Positions 53,478-62,737 of a stretch of 64,000 bases of DNA are shown here, one piece after another. The notes below the pieces were generated by a model. That model saw nothing but the letters and a program-made list of their open reading frames with translations, had not been told where the DNA came from and searched no databases. Each line of letters opens with the position of its first letter. The first letter of the stretch is position 1. The DNA comes from Sphingomonas soli NBRC 100801. Lineage in GTDB: Bacteria > Pseudomonadota > Alphaproteobacteria > Sphingomonadales > Sphingomonadaceae. The stretch spans positions 62,001-126,000 of the forward strand of contig NZ_BCTZ01000015.1 of the NCBI RefSeq assembly GCF_001591025.1. The letters are read 5' to 3'. Both the position numbers and the translations under genes were made by a program.

Positions 53478-53540
53478 GTTTAAGAAAGAACCTGACGGGG
53501 TGGCTTTCCACACAGCGCCGCCACCCCGCCCGCACAAAGA

Positions 53541-53569
53541 AAAAGGCCGGGGTTTCCCCCGGCCTTTTC
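53541..53569. terminator. Bidirectional intrinsic terminator
   Basis: AAAAGGCCGGGG-TTT-CCCCCGGCCTTTTC hairpin, with T-runs in both directions, between the convergent MaoC and cytochrome bc1 units. Confidence 0.92.
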
Positions 53570-53591
53570 TGTTTCAGCCTGTGCGCGAAGC

Positions 53592-54428
53592 TCAGTGCTT
53601 CACTCCTTTCCAGACGGTCCGGTACGCGCCGAAGGCGAGTGCCGTTGCGAAGAGCAGGAACAGGATGACGGCGAAGCCCGCTGCCTTGCGGCTCTGGGCG
53701 TGCGGTTCGGCGGTCCAGACCAGGAACGCAGCTACGTCCTTCGACATCTGATCCACCGTGGCGCGCGTGCCGTCGGCATAGGTCACCTGGCCCTCGCCGG
53801 TCAGCGGAGCGGGCATCGAGAGGTTCAGGTTCGCGAAGTACGGGTTGAAGGCCATGCCCTCCGCCGGCTTCGCGAATTCCGGGAACTTCTTCAGCGCTTC
53901 GGCCGAAGGCTTCTCGTCATAGCCGGTCATTAGCGAATAGATATAGGCGCCGCCATTGTGGCGAGCCTTGGCCATCAGGCTGAGATCGGGCGGCGTGCCG
54001 GTGCCGGCATAATAGACCTTCGGGAAACGATCCGAGGGAAGATTGTCGCGCTCACCCCAGGTGCCGGCCTTATCGTCGAACACGGGCTGCTTGGTGGCCC
54101 AGTCCTTGGCGATCTTCTTTACCTCGGCTTCGGAATAGCCAAGCTGGCCGAGCTCGCGGAACGAGACCAGATTGAGCGAGTGGCAGACTGCGCAGACTTC
54201 CTTGTAAACCTGGAAGCCACGCTGGAGCTGCGCGTTGTCGAACTTGCCGAAGACGCCGTCCGAGGCGAGCTTCAGATCCTTCGGATGCTTGTGCATCGCG
54301 TGTTCGGCGGTCTCGGGCTCAGGCTCGGTGATGGCGGTCTTGACCGTGCCGAACAGCGCGAGGCCGAGCACGAAGACGAACGCGCCCCCGATGAGGAACT
54401 TGATCGAGCGGATGAAGAGCGGAAGCAT
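53592..54428 (-). CDS. petC: Cytochrome c1 of the cytochrome bc1 complex
   Basis: 278 residues. A signal/anchor at the N-terminus, heme-binding CAVCH with Cys79, Cys82 and His83, the SMPAPL methionine ligand near 202 and a C-terminal membrane anchor near 252-272 (FAVILFLLFATALAFG). It passes electrons from the Rieske centre to soluble cytochrome c. Last gene of the petA-petB-petC operon, 15 nt after petB. Confidence 0.95.
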   Translation of the reverse strand: MLPLFIRSIKFLIGGAFVFVLGLALFGTVKTAITEPEPETAEHAMHKHPKDLKLASDGVFGKFDNAQLQRGFQVYKEVCAVCHSLNLVSFRELGQLGYSEAEVKKIAKDWATKQPVFDDKAGTWGERDNLPSDRFPKVYYAGTGTPPDLSLMAKARHNGGAYIYSLMTGYDEKPSAEALKKFPEFAKPAEGMAFNPYFANLNLSMPAPLTGEGQVTYADGTRATVDQMSKDVAAFLVWTAEPHAQSRKAAGFAVILFLLFATALAFGAYRTVWKGVKH

Positions 54429-54443
54429 TGTCCTGTTTTCCCC

Positions 54444-55733
54444 TTACGCGCTCAGCGCCGTCTCGGTGACCTGCGAGCCACCCTTTTTCGCCAGCACAGC
54501 CTCGGTGATCGAGTTGGGCAGCGGCTTGGGCTGTTCGAGGCGCGAGATGATCGGAACGATGATCAGGAAGTGCGCGAAATAATATGCGGATGCGAGCTGG
54601 CTGGTGATGACGATGCCGGGCGTTGCCGCCGAGCCGCCGCAATAGCCGAGGATCAGCACGTCGACGACGAGGACCCAGAAAGCGATGCGGTACATCGGAC
54701 GATAGCTTGCCGAGCGCACCGGCGACTTATCGAGCCAGGGCAGGAAGAACAGGATCAGGATCGATCCGAACATCGCCACCACGCCCCACAGCTTCGCTGC
54801 GATGATGAAGTCCGCGGTGAAGGCGCGCAGGATCGCGTAGAACGGCCAGAAATACCATTCGGGCACGATGTGCGCGGGCGTCGAGAGCGGGTTGGCGGCG
54901 ATATAGTTATCCGCATGGCCCAGATAATCCGGCGCGTAGAAGATCAGGATCGAGAAGACGATCATGAACACGCCGACGCCGAAGCCGTCCTTCGCGGTGT
55001 AATAAGGATGGAACGGAACGGTATCCTGCTCCCCCTTCACTTCCACGCCGGTCGGGTTGCCCGAGCCGGGGATGTGGAGCGCCCAGATGTGCAGGATGAC
55101 TGCGCCCAGGATCACGAACGGCAGCAGATAGTGGAGCGAGAAGAAGCGGTTCAGCGTCGCGTCGTCCGGCGCATAGCCGCCGAGCAGCCACACCTGGACC
55201 CACTCGCCCACCACGGGAACCGCGGTGAAGAAGCCGGTGATGACCTGCGCACCCCAGAAGCTCATCTGCCCCCAGGGGAGCACATAGCCCATGAACGCGG
55301 TTGCCATGGTCAGCAGGAAGATGACCACGCCGAGCAGCCACACCATCTCGCGCGGCGCCTTGTACGAACCGTAATAAAGGCCACGGAACATGTGGATGTA
55401 GATGACCGTGAGGAACATCGAAGCGCCGTTGGCGTGCGCGAAGCGGAGGAACCAGCCTGCGTTCACGTCGCGCATGATGCCGACATTGACCGATTCGAAG
55501 GCGCCGGCGGCGCTCGAATGGAAGTGCATCGCCAGCACGATGCCGGTGACGATCTGGCAGACCAGTGCCACCCCGGCGAGCACGCCGAAGTTCCAGAAAT
55601 AGTTCAGGTTGCGCGGCACCGGATAGCCCGCGCCGACCGCGTTATAGACGAAGCGCGGAAGCGGCAGCTTCTCGTCGAGCCACTTCATTAGCGGCTGCTT
55701 CGGTTCGTAATGCTTTGCCCAGGGGAAGCTCAT
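54444..55733 (-). CDS. petB: Cytochrome b of the cytochrome bc1 complex
   Basis: 429 residues, eight membrane helices. Heme-binding histidines lie in helices B and D (MHFHSSAAGAF; LHYLLPFVILGAVILHIWALH), and the PEWYF quinol-site motif is in VPEWYFWPFYA. It is full length and not fused to cytochrome c1, unlike in some rhizobia. It forms the quinone-binding core of complex III. It is 11 nt after petA. Confidence 0.97.
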   Translation of the reverse strand: MSFPWAKHYEPKQPLMKWLDEKLPLPRFVYNAVGAGYPVPRNLNYFWNFGVLAGVALVCQIVTGIVLAMHFHSSAAGAFESVNVGIMRDVNAGWFLRFAHANGASMFLTVIYIHMFRGLYYGSYKAPREMVWLLGVVIFLLTMATAFMGYVLPWGQMSFWGAQVITGFFTAVPVVGEWVQVWLLGGYAPDDATLNRFFSLHYLLPFVILGAVILHIWALHIPGSGNPTGVEVKGEQDTVPFHPYYTAKDGFGVGVFMIVFSILIFYAPDYLGHADNYIAANPLSTPAHIVPEWYFWPFYAILRAFTADFIIAAKLWGVVAMFGSILILFFLPWLDKSPVRSASYRPMYRIAFWVLVVDVLILGYCGGSAATPGIVITSQLASAYYFAHFLIIVPIISRLEQPKPLPNSITEAVLAKKGGSQVTETALSA

Positions 55734-55744
55734 GTCTCGCTACC

Positions 55745-56326
55745 TCAACCGACCACGACGACAGTGTCGGACGTGAATTCATATTCCGGAACGACCAGGT
55801 TCGTCGGGGCCGGACCCTGACGAATGCGGCCCGCAGTGTCATAGGCCGAGCCGTGGCACGGGCAGAAATATCCGCCGAACGGGCCGCGATTCTCGCCTTC
55901 GCCCGCGCCCAGCGGCACGCAGCCGAGATGGGTGCAGACGCCCATCGTGATCAGCCAGTTGCGCTTGCCTTCCTTGGTGCGGTCCTCAAGCGTCTGGGGA
56001 TCGCGCAGCGAAGATGCGTCGACCTTGTCGGCCTCCGCGATTTCCGCAGCGGTAAGGTTGCGGACGAACAAAGGCTGCTTGCGGAAGCTGGCCTTGATCG
56101 CCTGACCCGGCTCGATCGCCGAGACGTCGATCTCGGTGCTCGAAAGCGCGAGCACATCGGCCGACGGGTTCATCGAATTGACCAGCGGCAGCACCACGAC
56201 GCCCGCGCCCACGGCCGCGACCGAGACCGCAGCGTAGTTCAGATAATCGCGGCGGCGCGGATTCTCGAGGACATCGCCGCCCGGGGCGATCGTCATATCG
56301 GGGGGAACACCGTCTTGCATTGCCAT
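55745..56326 (-). CDS. petA: Rieske iron-sulfur subunit of the cytochrome bc1 complex
   Basis: 193 residues from the ATG at 56326, with AGGG seven bases upstream; an internal ATG two codons later is possible. A twin-arginine-like RRRDYLNYAAVSVAAVGAG signal anchor, then the soluble Rieske domain with the 2Fe-2S ligands in CTHLGC and CPCHGS, and PAPTNLVVPEY at the end. It accepts electrons from quinol. First gene of the operon; divergent from trmL across 170 bp where I see no clear promoter. Confidence 0.96.
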   Translation of the reverse strand: MAMQDGVPPDMTIAPGGDVLENPRRRDYLNYAAVSVAAVGAGVVVLPLVNSMNPSADVLALSSTEIDVSAIEPGQAIKASFRKQPLFVRNLTAAEIAEADKVDASSLRDPQTLEDRTKEGKRNWLITMGVCTHLGCVPLGAGEGENRGPFGGYFCPCHGSAYDTAGRIRQGPAPTNLVVPEYEFTSDTVVVVG

Positions 56327-56496
56327 GCTTGAGCCCTTGCACTTCGAAACTTGCCGCGACGGATGCGCGGATACGGACGTAGAGCCGCCCGGTTGCCCCC
56401 GGTGGCTTCGGGCGCTGATAGACGCGGGGGAAGCCGTTTGCCAACTCCATTTTGACGCTCTTGTTAGGCGGAGCGCGAGAGCGCTAGGGGACGGGG

Positions 56497-56946
56497 ATGC
56501 GACTAGCCCTTTTCCAGCCCGAGATTGCGGGCAATGTCGGTGCCGTTCTGCGCCTTGCGGCATGCCTGGGCGCGGGGGTCGATCTGATCGAGCCGATGGG
56601 CTTTCCGTGGAGCGACAAGCGCCGCAAGCGATCGGCGATGGACTATGAAGATCATGTCGAAATCACCCGTCACGCCGATTGGGATGCCTTTTCGGCGCAG
56701 GTTCCGGGCAGGCTGATTCTGTTCAGCACCAAAGGGAATACGCCGCTGCATCAGGCGGGATTCGAGCCGGGCGACACCCTGCTCTTCGGTTCGGAGAGCG
56801 CGGGCGCGCCCGAACACGTCCATCAGCGTGCCGATCTGGTGGTGCGCATTCCGCTTCGCCCCGTGGTGCGCTCGCTCAATCTGGGCGTCTCGGCGGGAAT
56901 CGCACTGTCGGAAGCGCTGCGCCAGACGAACGGCTGGCCCGAATGA
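56497..56946 (+). CDS. trmL: tRNA (cytidine/uridine-34-2'-O)-methyltransferase
   Basis: 149 residues, a minimal SPOUT methyltransferase. LALFQPEIAGNVGAVLRLAACLG opens it, LLFGSESAGAPE and IPLRPVVRSLNLGVSAGIALSEALRQ complete the trefoil-knot SAM site. TrmL methylates the wobble nucleotide of two leucine tRNAs. It is 70 bp upstream of hemF on the same strand. Confidence 0.93.
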   Translation: MRLALFQPEIAGNVGAVLRLAACLGAGVDLIEPMGFPWSDKRRKRSAMDYEDHVEITRHADWDAFSAQVPGRLILFSTKGNTPLHQAGFEPGDTLLFGSESAGAPEHVHQRADLVVRIPLRPVVRSLNLGVSAGIALSEALRQTNGWPE

Positions 56947-57016
56947 TCCTCCCCGGCACGGGTGGGACATTCTGTCCGCTCGACTTGGGGCCGCCCCAGC
57001 GGATAGGGACGCGGAC

Positions 57017-57859
57017 ATGAAACCGCTCGACACCCAGCAAGACGTCGCCCGCATCTGGTTCGAATCGCTGCGCGACCAGATCTGCGCCGAATTCGAGAAG
57101 ATCGAGGCCGAGGCCGGATCGGACGCGAAGTTCGATTATCTGGCATGGGACCGCATCGATCCTTCGGGCGCGCCGGGCGGCGGCGGCGTGCGCGGCGTGA
57201 TGAAGGGCAAGGTGTTCGAGAAGGTCGGCGTCAACGTATCGACCGTGGGCGGCACCTTCGAGGGCGATTTCGCCCGGACCATCCACGGCGCGGGCGAAGA
57301 CCCCCATTTCTTTGCCACCGGCATCAGCCTGGTCGCGCACATGGCGAACCCGCACGTGCCCGCCGTGCATATGAACACGCGCTTCCTCGTCACCACGAAA
57401 CGCTGGTTCGGCGGCGGCGCAGACCTCAATCCCCCGATTCCGTATGAAGAGGATACGGCCGAATTCCACGCGGCGTTCAAGGCCGCGTGCGATGCGCACG
57501 ACCCCGATCATTATCCGCGCTTCAAGAAATGGGCGGACGATTATTTCTACATTCCCCACCGCAAGGTCCATCGCGGCGTGGGCGGCATCTTCTACGATCA
57601 TGTCGAGGGCGATTGGGACGCGAACTTCGCCTTCACCCAGGATGTGGGCCGCACCTTCCTCGACATCTTCCCGCGCATCGTGCGACGGCGGATGGGCATG
57701 GAATTCACGGCCGCGGAAAAGCAGCAGCAGCTCGAATGGCGCGGCCGCTATGCCGAATTCAACCTGATCTATGACCGGGGCACGCTGTTCGGGCTGAAGA
57801 CGGGCGGCAATATCGACGCCATCCTGATGAGCCTGCCGCCGGAAGCGACTTGGAGCTGA
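57017..57859 (+). CDS. hemF: Oxygen-dependent coproporphyrinogen III oxidase
   Basis: 280 residues from the ATG at 57017. HemF oxidatively decarboxylates coproporphyrinogen III in aerobic heme synthesis. Signatures: GGGGVRGVMKGKVFEKVGVN (early), HMNTRFLVTT, RWFGGGADLNP, FYIPHRKVHRGVGGIFYDH, and RVEFNL-type EFNLIYDRGTLFGLKTGG. Together with the nearby bc1 complex it fits an aerobic lifestyle. Followed by a GNAT gene 43 bp on. Confidence 0.97.
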   Translation: MKPLDTQQDVARIWFESLRDQICAEFEKIEAEAGSDAKFDYLAWDRIDPSGAPGGGGVRGVMKGKVFEKVGVNVSTVGGTFEGDFARTIHGAGEDPHFFATGISLVAHMANPHVPAVHMNTRFLVTTKRWFGGGADLNPPIPYEEDTAEFHAAFKAACDAHDPDHYPRFKKWADDYFYIPHRKVHRGVGGIFYDHVEGDWDANFAFTQDVGRTFLDIFPRIVRRRMGMEFTAAEKQQQLEWRGRYAEFNLIYDRGTLFGLKTGGNIDAILMSLPPEATWS

Positions 57860-57902
57860 GGCGGCTCTCTTTGCGCCAGCCCCGCGAAACGGGGTTCGCC
57901 GC

Positions 57903-58499
57903 ATGGGGCTGACGCCGGTTCCGGGCGATCAGCTCGCCGCGGTCAGCACCGCGATGGAGATGGTCGAGCGGCCGCGCCCCCGGCCCCTGCCCCCCTCGCC
58001 GTTCCGCCTGTCGCATTGGGTGGCACCGGAGAGCGAACCCTATCTGGCGCTGTTCCGCCGGGTCGGCGCACCCTGGCTATGGTATTCGCGGCTGGCGATG
58101 GACGATGCGCGACTGCGCGTGCTGCTCGATGATCCGAAGATAGAAATTTATGCCGCCGTCGATCGCGCAGGGATCGAAATCGGCATGATCGAGCTCGACT
58201 TCCGCGTCGAGGGGACGTGCGGGCTGGCTTATTTCGGGCTGGTGCCGGAACTGACCGGCAAGGGCCATGGCAATTGGCTGATGGCGCATGCGCTGGCCTT
58301 TGCGTGGCGCAAGCAGGTTCGGCGCGTGTGGGTGCATACGTGCACGCTGGACCACCCCAACGCCCTGCCCTTCTACCGCCGCCACGGCTTCGTGCCGACC
58401 AAACGCACGCTGGAAACCTTCCCCGATCCGCGCCTGCTGGGCTTGCTGCCGATGGACACGGCGCCTCAGATCCCGGTGCTCGGCTCCGTGCGTCGATAG
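57903..58499 (+). CDS. GNAT-family N-acetyltransferase
   Basis: 198 residues from the ATG at 57903. After a proline-rich N-terminus, the GNAT core: LDFRVEGTCGLAYFGLVPELTGKGHGNWLMAHAL (motif A, with the pyrophosphate loop GKGHGNW), then VWVHTCTLDHPNALPFYRRHGF (motif B). It transfers an acyl group from CoA to an unknown amine. Its 3' end overlaps the convergent membrane-protein gene by 34 bp. Confidence 0.88.
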   Translation: MGLTPVPGDQLAAVSTAMEMVERPRPRPLPPSPFRLSHWVAPESEPYLALFRRVGAPWLWYSRLAMDDARLRVLLDDPKIEIYAAVDRAGIEIGMIELDFRVEGTCGLAYFGLVPELTGKGHGNWLMAHALAFAWRKQVRRVWVHTCTLDHPNALPFYRRHGFVPTKRTLETFPDPRLLGLLPMDTAPQIPVLGSVRR

Positions 58500-59206
58500 G
58501 CAGAGACGCGGATCAGCACCAGCGTCACCCACGCAAAGCCGCCGAGCAGCGCGATCAGCACATAGCCAGCCATCTCGATGAACTGGTTGTCCCCCGCCGC
58601 CATCACCAGCAGGCCAAGCAGCAGGCGGCTGGCGAGCAGGATCGCGACCGCGGCCGTCAGCACCGTCATCGCCATTGCGGCAAGCAGCACCACCCAGCGG
58701 AACCCGAAGCTGCGCTGCCACCCCTGCCGAAAGGCGCCGAGGATGCCCTGATCCGGATTCGCCGCCAGCGCGGGCGCCGCGAGCCATGTCCGCCCGAAGA
58801 CGAACAGCCCAGGCAGCACGAACAGCGAGAAACCGATCCCGAACAAGATCGAGCAAAGTACATCGATCACGACGAGGGGCAGCAGCCGCCGCAAGGCGAG
58901 CGTCATCGTCTCGCCCAGCGTCCGCGTGCCGGGCTGGAGGAACAGAATGAGGATCGTGAAGGTGCCGAAATCGATTAGGAGATTGGCGAGCAGGAACCAC
59001 AGGAGATTGTCTTCGTAGAATTTTCGCACGGCTTCGTTGAGCTTCACCGGATCGGGATCGGTGGGCAATCCGCTCTGCGCCATCAGGAACAGGATGCCGA
59101 GCATCGGCACGACGAAGAACACGCCCGCAAGCGCGCTCAATATATCGCGTTGGCTGCGCCACATCGCTCCGGCGTCGGCGAACACGCCGGAAAGGGAGAG
59201 GGTCAT
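58466..59206 (-). CDS. Polytopic membrane protein of unknown function
   Basis: 246 residues from the ATG at 59206, which lies in the stop of the upstream gene (ATGA). About six membrane helices, the first preceded by a short amphipathic segment (DILSALAGVFFVVPMLGILF). A central FVFGRTWLAAPALAANPDQGILGAFRQGW block resembles that of glycerophosphodiester-phosphodiesterase-type membrane domains and of the upstream gene ([11 protein letters not shown]), suggesting the two may be distant relatives. No catalytic residues are seen. Function unknown. Confidence 0.72.
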   Translation of the reverse strand: MTLSLSGVFADAGAMWRSQRDILSALAGVFFVVPMLGILFLMAQSGLPTDPDPVKLNEAVRKFYEDNLLWFLLANLLIDFGTFTILILFLQPGTRTLGETMTLALRRLLPLVVIDVLCSILFGIGFSLFVLPGLFVFGRTWLAAPALAANPDQGILGAFRQGWQRSFGFRWVVLLAAMAMTVLTAAVAILLASRLLLGLLVMAAGDNQFIEMAGYVLIALLGGFAWVTLVLIRVSAYRRTEPSTGI

Positions 59207-60036
59207 GCGCGGGCCGGACTTTCGCCGAGGCCGGCAGCCGCGGTCAGCGCGAGATAGAGCTTCGACGTGAAAACCGGGATCAGCATGGTGAAGCCGGTCT
59301 GCACCGCAGCGACGACGATCGACGTCAGCACGCCAGAGAGCGTGACTCCGGCGCGGTCGCCCCCGGCGATCAGCGCGAACACGCTGCCGAACACGGTGTT
59401 CGCGGCGAGGATCGCGACCCAGGACAGCAGGGCGAAAAGGATGATCACCCCGATCACCCGCCAGGTGATGCCATGAGTGAGCTTCCACGACTGGCGCAGC
59501 GAGCCCAGCCATTTGCCCTCGCGCACGATCACCGGGGTAACGACGATCAGCCGCGCGCACAGCCACAGCGAGAAGCCGACGGCCAGGATCAGATAGATTG
59601 CGACGAAGCTGGCGACGCCCGAGGGCAGATCGAAATTGCGGCCCTCGGCAATCGCCATCACGTCAACGCCGCTGGCGCTCAGCACTGCGGGGATCGGTGC
59701 CATCAGCAGGAGCAGCCCGGCAAAGGTGACGAGCGTGACCACCAGCGCCGCCGGCAGCCGCTGGACCGCAACCCGGCCGGCATGATCGCTATCGGCATTT
59801 TCAAGCGCCATCGCGGTCAACGCCAGCATCCCCCAGACCGTGAGCACGCCAAATGCCAGCTGGATGAGCTGCAGCGACAGGATCAGCCCACGGCTCGCCC
59901 CCTCCATCACCGCGTGGAAATTGCCCTCGATCGAAGCCGGGACGAAGAAGGCCAGCAGCGCGATCGGCAGAATCGTCGCGATATTATCGGTCAGAAATTC
60001 CGCCGTCCGATCCCAGACTGTGCCCATCTTCACCAT
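59203..60036 (-). CDS. Polytopic membrane protein, coupled to the preceding one
   Basis: 277 residues from the ATG at 60036 with AGGG seven bases upstream; ATGs at 60054 and 60027 are alternatives. It has about six membrane helices, with [25 protein letters not shown] near the start and the cytoplasmic [25 protein letters not shown] loop near 180-205. It overlaps the next gene by four bases. Two linked membrane proteins of similar plan suggest a complex. Function unknown. Divergent from lipB across 101 bp. Confidence 0.72.
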   Translation of the reverse strand: MVKMGTVWDRTAEFLTDNIATILPIALLAFFVPASIEGNFHAVMEGASRGLILSLQLIQLAFGVLTVWGMLALTAMALENADSDHAGRVAVQRLPAALVVTLVTFAGLLLLMAPIPAVLSASGVDVMAIAEGRNFDLPSGVASFVAIYLILAVGFSLWLCARLIVVTPVIVREGKWLGSLRQSWKLTHGITWRVIGVIILFALLSWVAILAANTVFGSVFALIAGGDRAGVTLSGVLTSIVVAAVQTGFTMLIPVFTSKLYLALTAAAGLGESPARA

Positions 60037-60137
60037 TGCCAGCCCTGTCCTCATCGTCTTCGCGAGCCGTGTTAGCCGCCGCGCAATCCCTTGCCAATGC
60101 TTGCGCATTGCCGTGCAACGGCGCAATCGGCGCGGCG

Positions 60138-60797
60138 ATGGATACCGATATCGAATGGCGCGTCGAACGCGAGCGGATCGACTATGGCGAAGCACTGGCG
60201 GCAATGGAAGCGCGCGCAGCGGCGGTGACCGCGCATCAGGCGCGGGAGCTGATCTGGCTGCTGGAGCATCCGCCGGTCTATACCGCCGGCACCAGCGCCA
60301 ATGACCCCGCCGAGCTGCTCGATCCCCGCTTCCCGGTGCACCGCACCGGGCGCGGCGGGCGCTACACCTATCATGGGCCCGGCCAGCGCATCGGCTATGT
60401 CGTGCTCGACCTGCGCGAGCGGAAGCGCGACGTGCGCTGTTATGTCCATGCGCTCGAAGGCTGGGTGATCGCGGCGCTGGGCACGTTCGGCATCCAGGCT
60501 TATCGTGCGCCGGGCCGGATCGGCATCTGGACGCTGGACGCCCAGGGCCAGGAGGCCAAGATCGGCGCGATCGGGGTGCGCATCCGCCAATGGGTGACGC
60601 TCCATGGTTTTGCCGTCAACCTGAACCCTGACTTGACCCATTTTGGCGGAATCGTGCCCTGCGGGATCGCTGAATTTCCCGTCACCAGCGCCGCCGCGCT
60701 GGGGCTGGACGTTACGGCATCCGCCTTTGACGACGCCCTTTCCGCCACTTTCCCGCCATTTTTGGACTCGTTGGGCGTCGAAATGTCAAAATCGTGA
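60138..60797 (+). CDS. lipB: Octanoyltransferase LipB
   Basis: 219 residues from the ATG at 60138. LipB moves octanoate from acyl carrier protein to lipoyl domains. Signatures: [11 protein letters not shown] (44-54), [13 protein letters not shown] (71-83), Lys141 in AKIGAIG, HGFAVN and the catalytic Cys175 in GIVPCGI. Lipoylated enzymes such as pyruvate dehydrogenase depend on it. Confidence 0.96.
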   Translation: MDTDIEWRVERERIDYGEALAAMEARAAAVTAHQARELIWLLEHPPVYTAGTSANDPAELLDPRFPVHRTGRGGRYTYHGPGQRIGYVVLDLRERKRDVRCYVHALEGWVIAALGTFGIQAYRAPGRIGIWTLDAQGQEAKIGAIGVRIRQWVTLHGFAVNLNPDLTHFGGIVPCGIAEFPVTSAAALGLDVTASAFDDALSATFPPFLDSLGVEMSKS

Positions 60798-60893
60798 CTT
60801 GAGGCTGGTGCGCGAACCGGTTAATGCCTATCACGGTTTGGGTTATTGACGCGTACTCGTCCTTTCCAAATCCATTATCTAGGGAGCTATTCA

Positions 60894-61109
60894 ATGCGTG
60901 CAGTCATTTCCACGATCGTGATCGCCAGCGCGGCCCTCCTGGCCTCGGCTTGCACCAGCAACGAGACCACGAACGTCACGAACACCACCGAAGTCGTTCC
61001 GGTTGAGAACGTGACGGCCACCGACACGATGGTCACCAACATCGACGCGGCTGCTCCGGTCGAGAACGTCACCGTCGAGACGACCAACACCACTGGCAAC
61101 GCCATGTAA
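60894..61109 (+). CDS. Small Thr/Asn-rich lipoprotein
   Basis: 71 residues from the ATG at 60894 with AGGGAG nine bases upstream. A lipobox (LLASAC) follows a short hydrophobic signal. The mature part is very rich in Thr, Asn, Val and Glu and includes a repeated PVENVT motif. It is too short and low in complexity for a fold prediction. It ends before a strong terminator, so it is a monocistronic gene. Function unknown. Confidence 0.72.
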   Translation: MRAVISTIVIASAALLASACTSNETTNVTNTTEVVPVENVTATDTMVTNIDAAAPVENVTVETTNTTGNAM

Positions 61110-61132
61110 TCACGCGAAAGCGTGTGTTGGAC

Positions 61133-61167
61133 AAAGGGCCGCCCGGGCAACCGGGCGGCCCTTTTTC
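61133..61167 (+). terminator. Intrinsic terminator after the small lipoprotein gene
   Basis: Hairpin AAAGGGCCGCCCGG-GCAA-CCGGGCGGCCCTTT with a T-rich CTTTTTCTTTT run behind it. Confidence 0.92.
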
Positions 61168-61296
61168 TTTTGGAGCAAATCCCCGCTCCGCTCGCCGCAT
61201 TCACGGGCAGGCGCCCCTGGTGTCCCGAAAAAAGGGGCTTGGGCGTCGAGTCGAAAACCCCTAGTCCGGGCCCACACAGTAGAAATAGAGGGCAAG

Positions 61297-61986
61297 ATGC
61301 TCGTTTCGCGTACCCTATTTGCGCTGGCCGCAGGTGCCGGCCTGTTCGCAGCCGCCCCGGCCTCGGCGCAGTTCTTCCTCAAGCCGGCAACGCTGGCCGC
61401 TGAGCGTGTAAACGGTTCGGAGCCCGGCATGACTGGCCCCGCGCTGCCCGGCGCCACCGCGACCGAACTGCGCGCCGCACTGGTGTGGAACCTGCGCGCC
61501 GCGCTCAACGTCGCCGCGCTGCAATGCCAGTTCGAACCGACGCTGCTGACGCTCGATTACTATAACGCCACGCTGAAGGACCATGCGGCCGAGCTGCGCG
61601 ATGCCTATTCGGTGCTGGAGAAATATTTCATCCGTTCGGCAAAGACCACCAAGGCGGGACAGACCGAGCTCGATAAGTTCGGCACGCGGGTCTATTCGGG
61701 CTTTTCCACCGTGGGCGGCCAGCTTTCCTTCTGCCAGACCGCCGGATCGATCGGCCGCGACGCGCTGTTCACGCGCCCCGGAAAATTCGGCGAACTCGCC
61801 GAAAATCGCATGCGTGAGCTGCGCGACAGCCTCCGCCCCTGGGGCGAACAATATCGCCCCGGCGCCCAACGCCCCCCGGTCTTCCGCGTAACCAGCAAGC
61901 TTCCGCCCTTCGGCAACGAAAAATGCTGGAAGAAGAACGCTTATGTCGTGAAGAAGTGCGGCCCGCTGCCGCCCCGCGACAGCTAA
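61297..61986 (+). CDS. Secreted protein of unknown function
   Basis: 229 residues; signal peptide ends APASAQ near 25. The mature part is helical around residues 55-125 (ATELRAALVWNLRAALNVAALQC, LDYYNATLKDHAAELRDAY) and contains four cysteines, near 77, 146, 209 and 219, that could form two disulfides in the periplasm. No known domain recognised. It starts 187 bp after the previous gene, in a gap that otherwise holds only a terminator. Confidence 0.75.
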   Translation: MLVSRTLFALAAGAGLFAAAPASAQFFLKPATLAAERVNGSEPGMTGPALPGATATELRAALVWNLRAALNVAALQCQFEPTLLTLDYYNATLKDHAAELRDAYSVLEKYFIRSAKTTKAGQTELDKFGTRVYSGFSTVGGQLSFCQTAGSIGRDALFTRPGKFGELAENRMRELRDSLRPWGEQYRPGAQRPPVFRVTSKLPPFGNEKCWKKNAYVVKKCGPLPPRDS

Positions 61987-62102
61987 AGGCGCTTTTCGGC
62001 AGAGCGCAATCCGCACCAGTCCGCTCTCCCGCCCGGCCCCGTTGGAATATACTTCCGCCGGATGGCCGGATGGGGACAGGGCTGGTGCCGCATGGCTGAA
62101 CG

Positions 62103-62735
62103 CTAGCGCAGCCCCAGCAATTTGTGGGTCTGGAGCGACAGGCGCCACCTGGGCCGCTCCATCGCCAGCGCGAGCGCCGCCTGAACATTCGCCTGCCCCC
62201 GGGCATCGTCCATCGGCTGGATGAGGAAATGGGCGAAATCCCAGGTCTCAACATCGTCGATATCGGTGCCGGGCTGCGGCCATACCAGCTTGAGTTCGTC
62301 GCCCGACCGCTGGACCACCTCGCTCCCCGCCTTTGGGCTGATGCACACCCAGTCGATGCCGGGATGCACGGGTAGGGTGCCATTGCTCTCGATCGCGATG
62401 CGGAAGCCGCGGGCGTGGAGCGCATCGATCAGCGCATCATCGACCTGGAGCATCGGCTCGCCGCCGGTGAGCACCACGAAGCGCCGTTCGTCCCCCTCGC
62501 CCCAGTGCCGCCCGGCCGCATCAGCCAGCGCTGCGGCATTGCCGAACTTGCCCCCGCCCAGCCCATCGGTCCCGACAAAATCGGTGTCGCAGAACTGGCA
62601 GACTGCCGTCCCGCGATCCTGCTCGCGGCCCGACCACAGATTGCATCCGGCGAAGCGCACGAACACCGCCCGCGCGCCGGCATTCACCCCCTCGCCCTGA
62701 AGCGTGAGGAACATCTCCTTGACCGCATAACCCAT
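62103..62735 (-). CDS. queE: 7-carboxy-7-deazaguanine synthase
   Basis: 210 residues from the ATG at 62735; a TTG two codons earlier would overlap queC. A radical-SAM enzyme that contracts 6-carboxytetrahydropterin to CDG in queuosine synthesis. The 4Fe-4S motif has the spacing CX14CX2C (Cys31, Cys46, Cys49), characteristic of QueE, and the GGEP loop is in VVLTGGEPMLQVD. It follows queC with a 2-bp gap. Ends with LSLQTHKLLGLR. Confidence 0.95.
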   Translation of the reverse strand: MGYAVKEMFLTLQGEGVNAGARAVFVRFAGCNLWSGREQDRGTAVCQFCDTDFVGTDGLGGGKFGNAAALADAAGRHWGEGDERRFVVLTGGEPMLQVDDALIDALHARGFRIAIESNGTLPVHPGIDWVCISPKAGSEVVQRSGDELKLVWPQPGTDIDDVETWDFAHFLIQPMDDARGQANVQAALALAMERPRWRLSLQTHKLLGLR

Positions 62736-62737
62736 CG

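Noticed and set aside
53958..55691. A 577-codon plus-strand open frame opposite petC and petB
   Set aside because: Antisense to well-defined cytochrome bc1 genes; no start signal or domain.
60846..60893. A sigma-70-type promoter (TTGACG with CATTAT) before the small lipoprotein gene
   Set aside because: The spacing between the two elements is about 21 bases, too long for a convincing call.
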